Shown piece after piece: positions 34,591 through 43,982 of a DNA stretch of 64,000 nucleotides. Position 1 is the first letter of the stretch. Each line of letters opens with the position of its first letter. Origin of the DNA: JBBRMW01 sp965246845 (GTDB taxonomy: Bacteria > Chloroflexota > Anaerolineae > Aggregatilineales > UBA2796); NCBI GenBank assembly GCA_965246845.1, contig CBDFFR010000014.1, positions 186,001 to 250,000 on the forward strand, given 5' to 3'. Below the pieces are notes generated by a model. The model was not told where the DNA came from. It saw only the letters and a program-made list of their open reading frames with translations, and searched no databases. A program made the position numbers and the translations under genes.

Positions 34591-35763
34591 TTATGCGCGG
34601 GTTGGCTCCGGTAAACTTCGCACAGGTTCGGGGATAGGTGGGCGGTCAGCCTCGCGGTCGTTCAGCACGTCCCGGATATATACCTCGCGCACCAGCACGA
34701 CCACAATCACGCAAAGCGGCACGGAAAGCAGCAGCCCCAGAAAGCCGAAGAACAGCCCGGCCAGAACCTGTGCGAGGATGATCAGGACAGGCGGGATATT
34801 CGTCTCCTGACCCATCAGCAGCGGCGCGATGAACTGGTTGATCACCAGTTGCAGGGCATAGAAGACTGCGACCACGACAATAATCTTCGCGGGCGCGTTG
34901 ATGATCACCACGCCGAGGATTGGCACAATCGCGACCAGCGGACCAAAGTTCGGGATGAACGAGAACAGCCCCGTAATCGTGCCGAGCGCCCCGGCCAGCG
35001 GCACGCCCATCAGGAACAGCGCTAATCCCGTCGTCAGTCCCGTCATGACCATGATCAACAACTGCACTTGCAGGAAGCGCCGCAACGAGGCCTCCAGCTT
35101 CGACATGACCTCCAGGGCGCGCGTGCGATAGCGCTTCGGCAGCAGCCGGATCGCACCGCGTTGGTAGGTTTCCGGGTCCGTGACGAAGTAGATGCCCATG
35201 AAGACGACGATCAGGATACTGAGCAGCACCGAGGCCACGCCACCAACGAACGGAAAAACCTGCGAGGGGATCGCGCTCAGGCTATTCAACACCTGTTCGG
35301 AAAGCTGCTTGCCGAGCGTCGAGAGGTCGATCTCGCTGAGGAAGCTCAATCCGGCGGGCAGCGTCAGCGGTGGCGTCAACTGCATCGCGCGGCGCAGCAG
35401 CACGCCCAAATCGGTCGCGTCCAGCCGAAGTGAATAGGGCAACACCTGTGTCCCGCTGCTCAGGATGCGCGTCAGCACGGCGACCAACTGCCGGAATTGA
35501 TCGATGAGGCCGGGCAGCACAAGCGCCGCGCTGATGATAATCCCCGCCAGAATGAGGATCAACGTCAACGAAATCGCCATCGAGCGCCGCAGCCCGCGAT
35601 TGACGAAGAAGCGCACGGGCGTCGTGATCAGCAGCGCCAGCACGACTGCGCTCAGAGTGAGCATCAGAATATCGCGGCTGAACCAGAGCGCGACCGCTCC
35701 CGCGAACAGCCCGAAGGCGATCACCAGATAGCGCGTAACCTGACCGGGTTGGGCATTGCTCAT
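34591..35763 (-). CDS. AI-2E family transporter (PerM/YdiK-like)
   Basis: The 390-residue protein has about eight membrane helices in the AI-2E (UPF0118) pattern: an N-terminal pair, a large extracytoplasmic segment (about residues 90-170), and a C-terminal bundle with FSFIPNFGPLVAIVPILG and MGQETNIPPVLIIL. Members move signal molecules, bicarbonate or ions; the substrate cannot be inferred. It is convergent with the small protein before it and divergent from the zinc-ribbon gene at 35846. Confidence 0.88.
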   Translation of the reverse strand: MSNAQPGQVTRYLVIAFGLFAGAVALWFSRDILMLTLSAVVLALLITTPVRFFVNRGLRRSMAISLTLILILAGIIISAALVLPGLIDQFRQLVAVLTRILSSGTQVLPYSLRLDATDLGVLLRRAMQLTPPLTLPAGLSFLSEIDLSTLGKQLSEQVLNSLSAIPSQVFPFVGGVASVLLSILIVVFMGIYFVTDPETYQRGAIRLLPKRYRTRALEVMSKLEASLRRFLQVQLLIMVMTGLTTGLALFLMGVPLAGALGTITGLFSFIPNFGPLVAIVPILGVVIINAPAKIIVVVAVFYALQLVINQFIAPLLMGQETNIPPVLIILAQVLAGLFFGFLGLLLSVPLCVIVVVLVREVYIRDVLNDREADRPPIPEPVRSLPEPTRA

Positions 35764-35845
35764 GAGTGTTCGCGAAAAACGGTTCGCTTTTCCCCTGCAT
35801 TTCTTCTAAGATTGTAACCCAAACACTGAGTATTCGGTTCACATC

Positions 35846-36310
35846 ATGGGACGATTGGTTTCAATCCACCACTGCCCGGTTTGCTATTACACGGTCGAGG
35901 ACGAACTGCATCACGGAACCAGCGGCGTCAGCCCGTTTTTTCTGCGCAACCATTATGCGCTGGCGATTTGCAATACCTGTCACAATCTGGTCTCCGTCCT
36001 TGTCCCGAACGACAGCGCGCAGAACGATCAAGCGCTCGCGCAGGCGCGCTCCGAAATCGTGCAAATGGAAGCCGACGCGGTGATCGGCGACCCGCGCGCC
36101 CGCGAAATGCTGCCCTTCTTCCGCGAGTCGCTGGATACGTTCGATGCCGATATGCCGGGCGAGGCCAGCGCTTGCACGGTCTGCGGGAGCGAAGATATTT
36201 CGGTGTACGAAATAAGTGGCGAGTTGCTGGATGAACAGGATGCGTGGCTACCTTGCCCACGTTGCGAAGAGGGAACCTTGCTCGTGGAAGCGAGCGGCCA
36301 TTGGGATTGA
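35846..36310 (+). CDS. Unknown protein with four CxxC zinc-ribbon knuckles
   Basis: The 154-residue protein has two pairs of CxxC motifs: CPVC and CNTC near the N-terminus (ribbon one) and CTVC and CPRC near the C-terminus (ribbon two). A helical acidic middle contains EMLPFFRESLDTF. Two treble-clef or ribbon zinc sites are likely. No catalytic motif is visible. It lies four bases before the phosphatase at 36315, so the two are probably co-transcribed. Confidence 0.7.
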   Translation: MGRLVSIHHCPVCYYTVEDELHHGTSGVSPFFLRNHYALAICNTCHNLVSVLVPNDSAQNDQALAQARSEIVQMEADAVIGDPRAREMLPFFRESLDTFDADMPGEASACTVCGSEDISVYEISGELLDEQDAWLPCPRCEEGTLLVEASGHWD

Positions 36311-36314
36311 AAAT

Positions 36315-37052
36315 ATGAATACGCAGCCTGAGAAAATGGAGCCGGGCGTTCCCGGCTATACACCACCTACGCCGCCGCTCGTCGTGCCGGAGCCGCTGCC
36401 GCCTTGGGCGCTACGTCGTCCGCTGCTCGCGCTCTGGTATCTTGCCTCACGCGCGGGCGATCATGGTCGCCTGACGCCCTTCCGCAGGTTGACGCACATC
36501 ACGAACCATATCTATCTCGGCGGCCAGATCAGTGCGCGCGGCTGGGCGGTGCTGCATTCGTGGGGCGTGCGGGCGCTGCTCAATATGCGCGTCGAATGGG
36601 ACGACCGCAAATCCGGCATCAAGACGGATTATTACCTGTGGCTGCCGACCATCGACGGCACGCCGCCGACCGTCGAACAGCTTGCGAAGGGCGCGGCCTT
36701 TCTGCACGATCAGGTACAGGCAGGCAGGCCGACCTATGTTCACTGTGCGGCGGGGCTTGGACGTTCGCCGACGCAGGTAATCGCCTATATGATGACGCGC
36801 GGCCTCTCCGATACCAACGCGCTAAAATTTCTACTGGAGCGCCGCCCGTTCATCGCGCCCTCGGAGCGGCAATTGCTGCGCCTCAAAGAATTTGCGGAAT
36901 ACATCGCGAAGCACAAAATCGCGTATCCCGAAGACAACGCGCTTGACCCCGTAAAGAGCGAAGAGGAAGCCAAAGAGGATGTCCCGGCCATCGGCACAGA
37001 TGCCGAAGCTGCAAAAATCTTGCAAAATCGGGGAAGCGTAGAGCGCGCGTAG
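36315..37052 (+). CDS. Dual-specificity protein phosphatase
   Basis: The 245-residue protein carries the Cys-phosphatase signature HCAAGLGRS (nucleophile Cys144, Arg150) in a compact dual-specificity fold (HIYLGGQISARGW at the start, LLNMRVEWDD in the middle). It should remove phosphate from Ser/Thr/Tyr residues or from phospholipids or sugars. The N-terminus is Pro-rich and the C-terminal 45 residues are acidic and probably flexible. The start at 36315 follows the zinc-ribbon stop. Confidence 0.87.
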   Translation: MNTQPEKMEPGVPGYTPPTPPLVVPEPLPPWALRRPLLALWYLASRAGDHGRLTPFRRLTHITNHIYLGGQISARGWAVLHSWGVRALLNMRVEWDDRKSGIKTDYYLWLPTIDGTPPTVEQLAKGAAFLHDQVQAGRPTYVHCAAGLGRSPTQVIAYMMTRGLSDTNALKFLLERRPFIAPSERQLLRLKEFAEYIAKHKIAYPEDNALDPVKSEEEAKEDVPAIGTDAEAAKILQNRGSVERA

Positions 37053-37119
37053 AGCCATTACGCACCGCACCGCTGTAAGATTCGGCCTACATTCTCACGC
37101 ATACGAATCGCAGGCCATC

Positions 37120-38688
37120 ATGCAGCCCACACGCCGCGTCCCGCTCCGGTATCATAATCCCGCGCCCGTCTACGCCAGCGCCTCGCGTCCGCTACAGCCG
37201 GAGTATGTGGTCGCGGCGCGGCGCGGCATTCATCCGCTATGGTATCTGCTGCTTGGTGTGACCGGGTTAATTGCAGCAACGCTCTTCACAGTGGGCGCGG
37301 CGCTGCTCTTGTTCTATACTTCCGGGCGCATACTTCCGGGCGTGACCTCGCTCGGCGTCGCGCTGGGCGGGCAATCGGTCGAAGATGCCGCCACCGCGCT
37401 CACACAGAATGGCGGGGTGCTGACACTGCGCGATAGTGAGCGCGTATGGCAGATCGCGCTGCATGACCTCGGCATTCAGGTTGATGCGAATGCGACTGCA
37501 AATGCAGCACAGGCGCGCGGGCGCGGCGACGGCAGTTTCATCTCCGCGATGAACGGCGAGCCTGTCTCGCCCGTGTTGCACATCGACGGCGCGGCGGTCG
37601 CGGATGCGGTGCGCAAACTGGCTGCAACCGTCGATGTGCCTGCGCGGAATGCAACGATCCGCGTGGTCAACGGCGCGTTGCAGGCGGTCCCGGCGGCAGA
37701 AGGACGCAGCCTCGATGTGGCGCGCACGACCGAGCGCCTATTGCGCGCGGCTGCCGATGAACTGCGCAGTGGCGAATTTGAACTGAGTATTGCGGTCATT
37801 CGACCGAACGTGGTGGACGCTACGCTGCTTCTAGACCGGGCGCGGTCGCTGCTCGCGTCACCGCTCTCGATTACCGTCTCCGATGCAGTGACGGGGCAAG
37901 CTGCCGCGTGGAACGTCGCGCCCGCACAGTGGGGACAGTGGCTTTCGACGGAGAACACGGCCAACGGTGTCAATTTCGCTGTGGACCCGGCAGGCGTGAG
38001 CGCCTACCTGACGGCACAGGCCGGATCGCTCGGCGCGGATCGCAGCATCGACATCGACGGCACGGTGAAGGCGCTCAACAGGGCGCTTGCGGCGGGCAGC
38101 ACCAGCGCGTCGGCGCGCGTTCAATATAAGTCAACGACGTATCGCGTCGGCGCGGGCGAAACGCTCTACGGCATTGCGTGGCAAATCGGCATCCCCGGCT
38201 GGAAGATCGCGAAGGTGAACCCCGGCGTCAACATGGACGTCCTCAGCGCCGGACAGGTGATCACACTCCCGCCGAAAGACGCGAATCTGGAGAAGCCCGT
38301 CATCGCGGGCAAGCGCATCGTGATCAGCATTAGCCAGCAGCGGATGCGTGTCTACGAGCATGGCGCGCTCAAGTGGGACTGGGCGGCCAGCACGGGCATT
38401 TCGAGCAGCCCGACCATGCCCGGCGTCTTCCAAATCCTCTCGCACGAGCGGAGCGCCTATGCAGGCAACTGGAACCTCGACATGCCGAACTTCATGGGCA
38501 TTTTCGAGGCCGTGCCGGGCTTCACGAACGGCATTCACGGGATGCCGACGCGCAACGGCTATAGCATCCTCTGGGAAAGCTCGCTGGGGCGGCCTGTCAC
38601 CTTTGGCTGCATCCTGCTCAGTAATCCGAACTCTCAGGCGCTGTATGCGTGGGCAGAAGAAGGCGTCGTCGTCGAGGTGCAGCGCTAA
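37120..38688 (+). CDS. L,D-transpeptidase with VanW-like and LysM domains
   Basis: The 522-residue protein has a cytoplasmic tail, one membrane helix (about 42-66), and YoaR/VanW-type peptidoglycan-binding repeats (about 70-330). A LysM domain (about 339-386, YRVGAGETLYGIAWQ) and a YkuD catalytic domain (about 396-522) follow. The catalytic His is in GIHGMP and the nucleophile is Cys497 in TFGCILL, where most relatives have S/T-HGC. It should form 3-3 cross-links in peptidoglycan or attach proteins outside the membrane. It stands alone with a 67-base upstream gap. Confidence 0.9.
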   Translation: MQPTRRVPLRYHNPAPVYASASRPLQPEYVVAARRGIHPLWYLLLGVTGLIAATLFTVGAALLLFYTSGRILPGVTSLGVALGGQSVEDAATALTQNGGVLTLRDSERVWQIALHDLGIQVDANATANAAQARGRGDGSFISAMNGEPVSPVLHIDGAAVADAVRKLAATVDVPARNATIRVVNGALQAVPAAEGRSLDVARTTERLLRAAADELRSGEFELSIAVIRPNVVDATLLLDRARSLLASPLSITVSDAVTGQAAAWNVAPAQWGQWLSTENTANGVNFAVDPAGVSAYLTAQAGSLGADRSIDIDGTVKALNRALAAGSTSASARVQYKSTTYRVGAGETLYGIAWQIGIPGWKIAKVNPGVNMDVLSAGQVITLPPKDANLEKPVIAGKRIVISISQQRMRVYEHGALKWDWAASTGISSSPTMPGVFQILSHERSAYAGNWNLDMPNFMGIFEAVPGFTNGIHGMPTRNGYSILWESSLGRPVTFGCILLSNPNSQALYAWAEEGVVVEVQR

Positions 38689-38730
38689 ACCTGTGCGCGG
38701 ACCAGCACAACCACGCTACAATCATTTTCC

Positions 38731-39825
38731 ATGCAAACCCTGATCGGTTTATTTGGCGACATACGTACCCGGCGGCGCTTAGTTGTTGCCGGGTTGGTGC
38801 TGCTTTTCCTTCCATATCTCGGCTACATCGCGTTGGTGATGAGCAGCGGCGCGGCTCCAATCGACTACCAGACCTTCATGTCGATAGGCGAGCGATTGCG
38901 GAGGGGCGAAGAAATCTATGGAAACAACAGTTTCTATCCGCTGCCCTTCGTAATGGTCTTCGCGGCGTTCAGCGCCTTACCCTACCCCGTGAGTGTGTTC
39001 CTGTGGCTCGCCTTGCCGCTGGTTGCTGCGCTGTTCGCGACCAGACACCCGTTGGCAGCGCTGCTTTATGCACCACTGTTTAGCCATGTCACGGGCGGGC
39101 AATCCGCGCTGTTCGGCCTGATCGCGCTGTGGGGCTATCGCAGCCGACGCGATCCAGATAATGCTGCCGGAGGTTTCTGGCTGGCGTTTGCGCTGCTCAA
39201 ACCGCAGCTCAGTATCATTCCACTTGTGTTCGCAGGGTGGGGGTGGGCGCGCGTGTTGTTGCACGAACGGCGCGTGCCGCGTCAGGCGTGGGCGTGGCTG
39301 TTCACGGGCGCGGCGCTCTACCTGCCGAGCTTCCTGATCATCCCGGATTGGCCGTTGCGCTGGCTGCGCAATTCGCGCCCGCTCTGGGAGCGCCCGATGG
39401 CGGCTATCGTGCCGCGCACACTGCTTATGCTCGATGTCGCGCCAGGCAGCGTGATCTTCTGGTTACTGCTCATGTTGATCGCCGGGCTGCTGCTCTTTCT
39501 GATCTGGCGTCTCAATCGGCGCGCGCTCACTTTCGATCTGCTAGTGCTCTGGGGTTGCACCGTGATTCCGCTGTTTCACGATTACGACTTGATCCAACTC
39601 ATTCCGTTGTTCGATGCGCCGCTGCTGGCGTGGCTGGCCGCCGCGGTTTCAATTCCCGGCTGGATTGTTATCTTCTTCGACTATGGGAGCATCCGCGCGT
39701 GGTATGTTTTCAGCTTCATTCCGTTTGCGTTGCTCTGGGTCAAACTAGCGCAATCGAGACGCCCTCGAAGGGTGTCAACCACACCTGCAATACTGGAAAA
39801 AGGCGTCGTCGAGGTGCAGTGCTGA
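38731..39825 (+). CDS. GT87-type polyprenyl-phosphate-dependent glycosyltransferase
   Basis: The 364-residue protein has about nine to ten membrane helices and the outline of the GT87 (DUF2029) family: an acidic YQTF segment after helix one (GAAPIDYQTFMSIGERL), YPLPFVMVFAAFSALP, and ALLKPQLSIIPLVFAGW. Such enzymes transfer a mannose-type sugar from polyprenyl phosphate outside the membrane. A TACAAT box lies at 38717-38722, nine bases before the ATG. Acceptor and sugar are unknown. Confidence 0.75.
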   Translation: MQTLIGLFGDIRTRRRLVVAGLVLLFLPYLGYIALVMSSGAAPIDYQTFMSIGERLRRGEEIYGNNSFYPLPFVMVFAAFSALPYPVSVFLWLALPLVAALFATRHPLAALLYAPLFSHVTGGQSALFGLIALWGYRSRRDPDNAAGGFWLAFALLKPQLSIIPLVFAGWGWARVLLHERRVPRQAWAWLFTGAALYLPSFLIIPDWPLRWLRNSRPLWERPMAAIVPRTLLMLDVAPGSVIFWLLLMLIAGLLLFLIWRLNRRALTFDLLVLWGCTVIPLFHDYDLIQLIPLFDAPLLAWLAAAVSIPGWIVIFFDYGSIRAWYVFSFIPFALLWVKLAQSRRPRRVSTTPAILEKGVVEVQC

Positions 39826-39936
39826 TAAGGCAGTGCGTTTAGTCAACACCAGGTTTTCATCTAGAACGCGCATAACAGCATTCTCCAGTTTCGGGATACA
39901 CTTTTCTCACGCTGCACAAACCAAAGCGAGGCGACG

Positions 39937-41241
39937 ATGAACACCCCGGCAGACACTCCGCAGTTCTTTCCCGATCCGCCAGAGTCAAAATATACCTTCG
40001 AGCGCTCATTGCGTAAGTATTTTCTATTCAACCCGACGCGCTGGCCGAAGATTCGCTACGCACCCAAGCCGCAACCACCCGACCCGGACGGGCAACCGGA
40101 AGAATTCGACAAGTTCATCGCCGATAAGCACTATGGGTTTGTCACCCGGCTGATGCTGGCAAAGGCGGGCGTCCCCGCGAGCAGCGTGGTTTATGAAGAT
40201 GTCAAGGTCCTGAACCGCGTCCTCGTGCGCCCGTTCATCGATGAAGACTACAACGCTGGATTCTGGCAAAACCAATATTTTCTTTTTCAATGGTTGTTCG
40301 CGCTGTTCGCGCTGTTTGCTACCATTTTCGCGGTACTGGCGACGGCGACGACGGTTGCCAGCGCAACGGCGGCTTCGCTGACGACTACGCTCCCCGCCGA
40401 CGCGCTGCCCGGTATTTTCAATTATAAACTGGCGGGCTTCTTCGGCACGCTGACGACGATCATGGCTGTGATCGTCACTATCCTTGTCTCCGCCTACAAT
40501 CGCGACCGCCCGCAACGCACATGGTACGAGAAGCGCCGCAGCGCGGAGAGCCTGCGCAAGCAATATTACCTGTACCTGATGCACATGCCGCCCTACGACA
40601 ACCAGCGGCACGCCTTCGCGCTGCAAATGATCGTCGCGCGCATCCAGCACTCTGGCGACCAGAAACCGGATATTCCTGCCGATACACCGCCGCGCGCGCC
40701 GGCGCACACCGAGGCCGATAGTGCAGCCTTGATCACGCTCTACAACGACCTGCGCATTCAGGAGCAAATGGTCTATTATAAACGGCGCAGCCGCGAGTAT
40801 GATTTCAACGCCGATGTGACGCTCTCGCTTACGCTGGTTGTCCCGTTGGCGGTGACGCTCATTGCAGGCTTCAACGTCGCGTATACCAACCCGTTCGTCG
40901 CGCTCGTCATCGTGATTTTGCCAAGCATCGGGGCGCTCTTCGCGACCTTCCAGCGCGTCTACGATTGGGAGAAGCAGCAAACCCTTTACCAGAAATCCTT
41001 CGAGAGCTTGCAGGAAGCCAAAATCATCGATAGCGCCGGGAAGACGCCGCCGGAAATCCTGCGCGCGTTGGTGGACGCGGTCGAGAACGAGCTTGCGAAA
41101 GAGTCCGACCAGTGGGGAGCCGCGCTGAACGAGATCGCGACGGAAATCAGCGCCGAGCAGATCATCGACGCTTTCAAGAAAAAGACGAGCGCAACTGAGG
41201 ATGAGGTGCGCCAACTGCGCCAGCAGCTTGGGTTGAAGTAG
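39937..41241 (+). CDS. DUF4231/SLATT-like membrane protein
   Basis: The 434-residue protein has two pairs of membrane helices (about 110-190 and 290-330). Each is followed by a soluble helical stretch, and the segment WYEKRRSAESLRKQYYLYLMHMPPY matches the W-x-x-R-x-x-A-E-x-L pattern after the helix pair in DUF4231/SLATT proteins. That family includes predicted pore-forming effectors of bacterial nucleotide-signal defence systems, but many members occur alone. No SMODS cyclase or SLOG sensor is nearby. GAGG six bases upstream supports the start. Confidence 0.6.
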   Translation: MNTPADTPQFFPDPPESKYTFERSLRKYFLFNPTRWPKIRYAPKPQPPDPDGQPEEFDKFIADKHYGFVTRLMLAKAGVPASSVVYEDVKVLNRVLVRPFIDEDYNAGFWQNQYFLFQWLFALFALFATIFAVLATATTVASATAASLTTTLPADALPGIFNYKLAGFFGTLTTIMAVIVTILVSAYNRDRPQRTWYEKRRSAESLRKQYYLYLMHMPPYDNQRHAFALQMIVARIQHSGDQKPDIPADTPPRAPAHTEADSAALITLYNDLRIQEQMVYYKRRSREYDFNADVTLSLTLVVPLAVTLIAGFNVAYTNPFVALVIVILPSIGALFATFQRVYDWEKQQTLYQKSFESLQEAKIIDSAGKTPPEILRALVDAVENELAKESDQWGAALNEIATEISAEQIIDAFKKKTSATEDEVRQLRQQLGLK

Positions 41242-41297
41242 TTCACTTGCAGTAATTGACTCGCGCTCTGGTCGCCGATTGTGCGAGGCAAATTACA

Positions 41298-41327
41298 CTG
41301 TAGGGGTCGCGTTGGACCTCTACGATT
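41298..41327. repeat. Decayed type-2 repeat between convergent genes
   Basis: TGTAGGGGTCGCG at 41300-41312 is the reverse complement of the type-2 palindrome end. It pairs loosely with GGACCTCTAC downstream. It lies between the convergent stops at 41241 and 41320. Confidence 0.6.
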
Positions 41328-42621
41328 GCCTGCCATAATTCATGAACAGCAGCGGAATAACCACTTCATCCGGCGTCAGCCCGCCGTGTATCCCGCGCTT
41401 GTCTTCGGCCTTGCCCTCGTGCAGCCACCACACCCCATCCGCGCCGCGCGGCAGCAGGACCAGATTGCCGACGCGCTCCCAAAACTTTGGCGTTGGCGGC
41501 AGCGCACCGAAAAACCCCGCTTCGACCAGCGCCGTTGTGCGCCTGACGAGCATCCGCTCCCCGAAGCGTTGCGTGAACCACGCTTCGGCCTCATCCAGAC
41601 ATTCCGGGCGAATGTAGAGAAACAAATCATGCTTCGACCCGGCGGGCTTGAGCAGCTCGCCCGCGCGGTTGGTTCGCATCCAGCCGCCAATCGTCGCGAG
41701 GTCGTGATCGAGGTAGACGGTCCGCGCCGGGTCCGCCTCGATCTGGCCGTGATCGGCGAAGGCGAGCAGAGCTATATTGCGTGCTTCCTTCGCGAGCCGC
41801 GCGTGCAAAAAGCGCTCAAGCTGGTATAGCACGGCTTCCGCTTCCGCCGCGACGACGTGCGAGCCGGGTCCGTATCTGTGACCCAGTGCGTCTATCGTGT
41901 CGATATACAGCAGGTGATAGCTCTTCGCGCCCGGTTTCTGCGCCGCGATGTTATCCGCGAGCAGCGTCAGCCCCTGCGCGATGGTCTTGAACGCGACCGT
42001 CTCCGCGCCGCGCTGCATATGCTGGCTGTACGTCGAATAGGCGTATTCGCCGCTCTGGTAAACGAACGACCGGATGCGGTCTTCCGATTTGGCCTTGAGC
42101 CAGAGCGCGGTCGTCTGCGGCGGGAAGATGCGCGCCGGGTCGAGGTGATCATCGCGCTTGAGCGTCTCGCGTTCGAGCGTCCCGGCGCGGCTGAACGGCA
42201 GCGGCGTAATGATTTTATCGACGGCGGGTTCATAGTAGAACCACTCGTGTATCCCGGTCTGGCTGGGCAGCGCGCCGGAATAGAGCAGCGAGGTATGCGC
42301 CGCCGTCGTGGAAGGGAACATCGATGTGCCTTTCGAGACGACGCCATGCTCCGCGAAGCGCCGCAGGAAGGGCGACCCCTCTCCGAAGCGCTCCCAGTGC
42401 GTCCACCCGAAGCCATCGATGAACAGCAAAATCACATGGTCATAGGGACCCGCTTCGCCGCCGAATGCCGCTGCCGGGAGTGGCGCGGTCGCCCCGCCAC
42501 CCAGCAGATGCAGCACCGTTTCCGGCAGTTGCGAGAAGCAGTAGCCGCCATACAGCGGCTTGACGTAATGCTCTGCGTAACGTGCGGCGTCCGCGAATGC
42601 GATAGATTCCGTGTTGATCAT
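41320..42621 (-). CDS. Type I phosphodiesterase / nucleotide pyrophosphatase-family protein
   Basis: The 433-residue protein belongs to the alkaline phosphatase superfamily: HVILLFIDGFGWTHW (first metal Asp), the nucleophile Thr in FPSTTAAHTSLL, YIDTIDALGHRYGPGS (metal Asp and His), and FADHGQIE (metal Asp-His). It hydrolyses phosphodiester or pyrophosphate bonds; no signal peptide is visible. ATG 42621 overlaps the beta-lactamase-type gene by ATGA, so it is the last gene of a three-gene unit with the genes at 42618 and 43983. Confidence 0.85.
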   Translation of the reverse strand: MINTESIAFADAARYAEHYVKPLYGGYCFSQLPETVLHLLGGGATAPLPAAAFGGEAGPYDHVILLFIDGFGWTHWERFGEGSPFLRRFAEHGVVSKGTSMFPSTTAAHTSLLYSGALPSQTGIHEWFYYEPAVDKIITPLPFSRAGTLERETLKRDDHLDPARIFPPQTTALWLKAKSEDRIRSFVYQSGEYAYSTYSQHMQRGAETVAFKTIAQGLTLLADNIAAQKPGAKSYHLLYIDTIDALGHRYGPGSHVVAAEAEAVLYQLERFLHARLAKEARNIALLAFADHGQIEADPARTVYLDHDLATIGGWMRTNRAGELLKPAGSKHDLFLYIRPECLDEAEAWFTQRFGERMLVRRTTALVEAGFFGALPPTPKFWERVGNLVLLPRGADGVWWLHEGKAEDKRGIHGGLTPDEVVIPLLFMNYGRQS

Positions 42622-43979
42622 ACCGGCTTGTGAACCCGCCCAAACAGCCGGAACCACGCGACTCGCCCGTCCGCGCCGCGCAGTACTTCGCCACCCGCAC
42701 CTTTCATAACGCCATCCATGACCTTGTAATGCGTCTCATCATAAAACCGGAACTCCATCGGCGGGTATTGTTCACCGCGTGGCGGCGAGTCCTTCTTTGG
42801 AAAGCCGCCGCGATCCACAACAAGCATGATCAGCCGTTCGCCCTCGCGCGTGATCTGGATCACCGACGAGGCCATTTCGTAGGAGCCGAGGATCGGTTGC
42901 GCTTCCGCTTCGGAGAGCGTCCGGTAGGATAGTTCCGGCGCGGGCAAGCCGAGGACGAACGTGAGCGCTTTGCTTTCCATTTCGCGGTTGAGTGCCGTTC
43001 CATAATCGCCATTGGTGAGCAGAATGAACGCGAACTGGTCCGCATTGGAGATGAGCAGTTCGGCTTTTTGGCCGCCCGTCGCGCCGCCGTGTCCATACAG
43101 ATGCTTGCCGCCGCGCACGGAGCTATACATCGTCAGCCCGACATAGCGATCCTGCTCGTCGGTGGCGGTCGTCAGGCCACGCAGCGCGCCCATCGACTCG
43201 ACCGAAAGCAGCCGCGTTCCATCCGCTGTGAGGCCATCGCTGAGGTGAAAGCGTGCGTAGATGAGCATGTCCTCGATGCACGAGACGACGCTCCCGACCG
43301 GACCCGCGTTGCGCGCGATATACCAGGGGCGCGCGACCGTCGCCGCCTCCCGGATGACCTCGTGACCGACGACGAAACGGTGCGTCATGAGGTCCCACGG
43401 AAAGTAGAAGGTATGCGTCATGCCGAGCGGCGTGAGGACCCGTTCCTGCATCGCTGCCTCGAAGCTTTGCCCGGTGATCTTCTCGATCACGCGCCCCGCG
43501 ATATAAAACCCGGCGTTGTTGTAGCTCCAGAGTTCACCCAGCGGCGCGAGCTGCGGCACATCGGCCAGCGCCGCGACCATCCGCGCAAGCGCATCGTCGC
43601 CCCACCCGGTATCATCGAAAATATCTCCGACCCAGCCGCCCGTATGGTTGAGCAGGTGGCGCATCGTCACGCGCGCCGCAACCGTTTCATCGCTCAGAGT
43701 TAGTTCCGGTAAATACGTGCGGACCGGCACATCCAAATCCAGACTACCCGCCTCAACGAGGATCGACGCGAGGACGCCCGTAAACGTCTTGCTGATCGAT
43801 CCGACCTGAAAGAGCGTTCGCGGCGTGACAGGCTGCGGGTTTTCGATGCTCGTCACGCCGAAACCCGCCGCGTGCGCTTCGCCATTCTCGATCAACCCGA
43901 AACCCACGCCGGGAATGAACAGGCGCGGCATCGCGTCCTGAATATCCGCGCCAAGCTGCTGAAAGTGCGCGCTGCTCAT
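42618..43979 (-). CDS. Serine hydrolase of the beta-lactamase/PBP fold
   Basis: The 453-residue protein has the class C beta-lactamase/esterase set: Ser61-x-x-Lys64 (SISK), the Tyr motif WSYNNAG and GHGGATGG in place of KTG. Residues 365-453 form an extra beta domain of the type attached to many Beta-lactamase-family hydrolases. It may act as an esterase or D-aminopeptidase. There is no signal peptide, so a cytoplasmic site is likely. It starts three bases after the DUF4432 gene and overlaps the phosphodiesterase. Confidence 0.85.
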   Translation of the reverse strand: MSSAHFQQLGADIQDAMPRLFIPGVGFGLIENGEAHAAGFGVTSIENPQPVTPRTLFQVGSISKTFTGVLASILVEAGSLDLDVPVRTYLPELTLSDETVAARVTMRHLLNHTGGWVGDIFDDTGWGDDALARMVAALADVPQLAPLGELWSYNNAGFYIAGRVIEKITGQSFEAAMQERVLTPLGMTHTFYFPWDLMTHRFVVGHEVIREAATVARPWYIARNAGPVGSVVSCIEDMLIYARFHLSDGLTADGTRLLSVESMGALRGLTTATDEQDRYVGLTMYSSVRGGKHLYGHGGATGGQKAELLISNADQFAFILLTNGDYGTALNREMESKALTFVLGLPAPELSYRTLSEAEAQPILGSYEMASSVIQITREGERLIMLVVDRGGFPKKDSPPRGEQYPPMEFRFYDETHYKVMDGVMKGAGGEVLRGADGRVAWFRLFGRVHKPV

Positions 43980-43982
43980 GGC

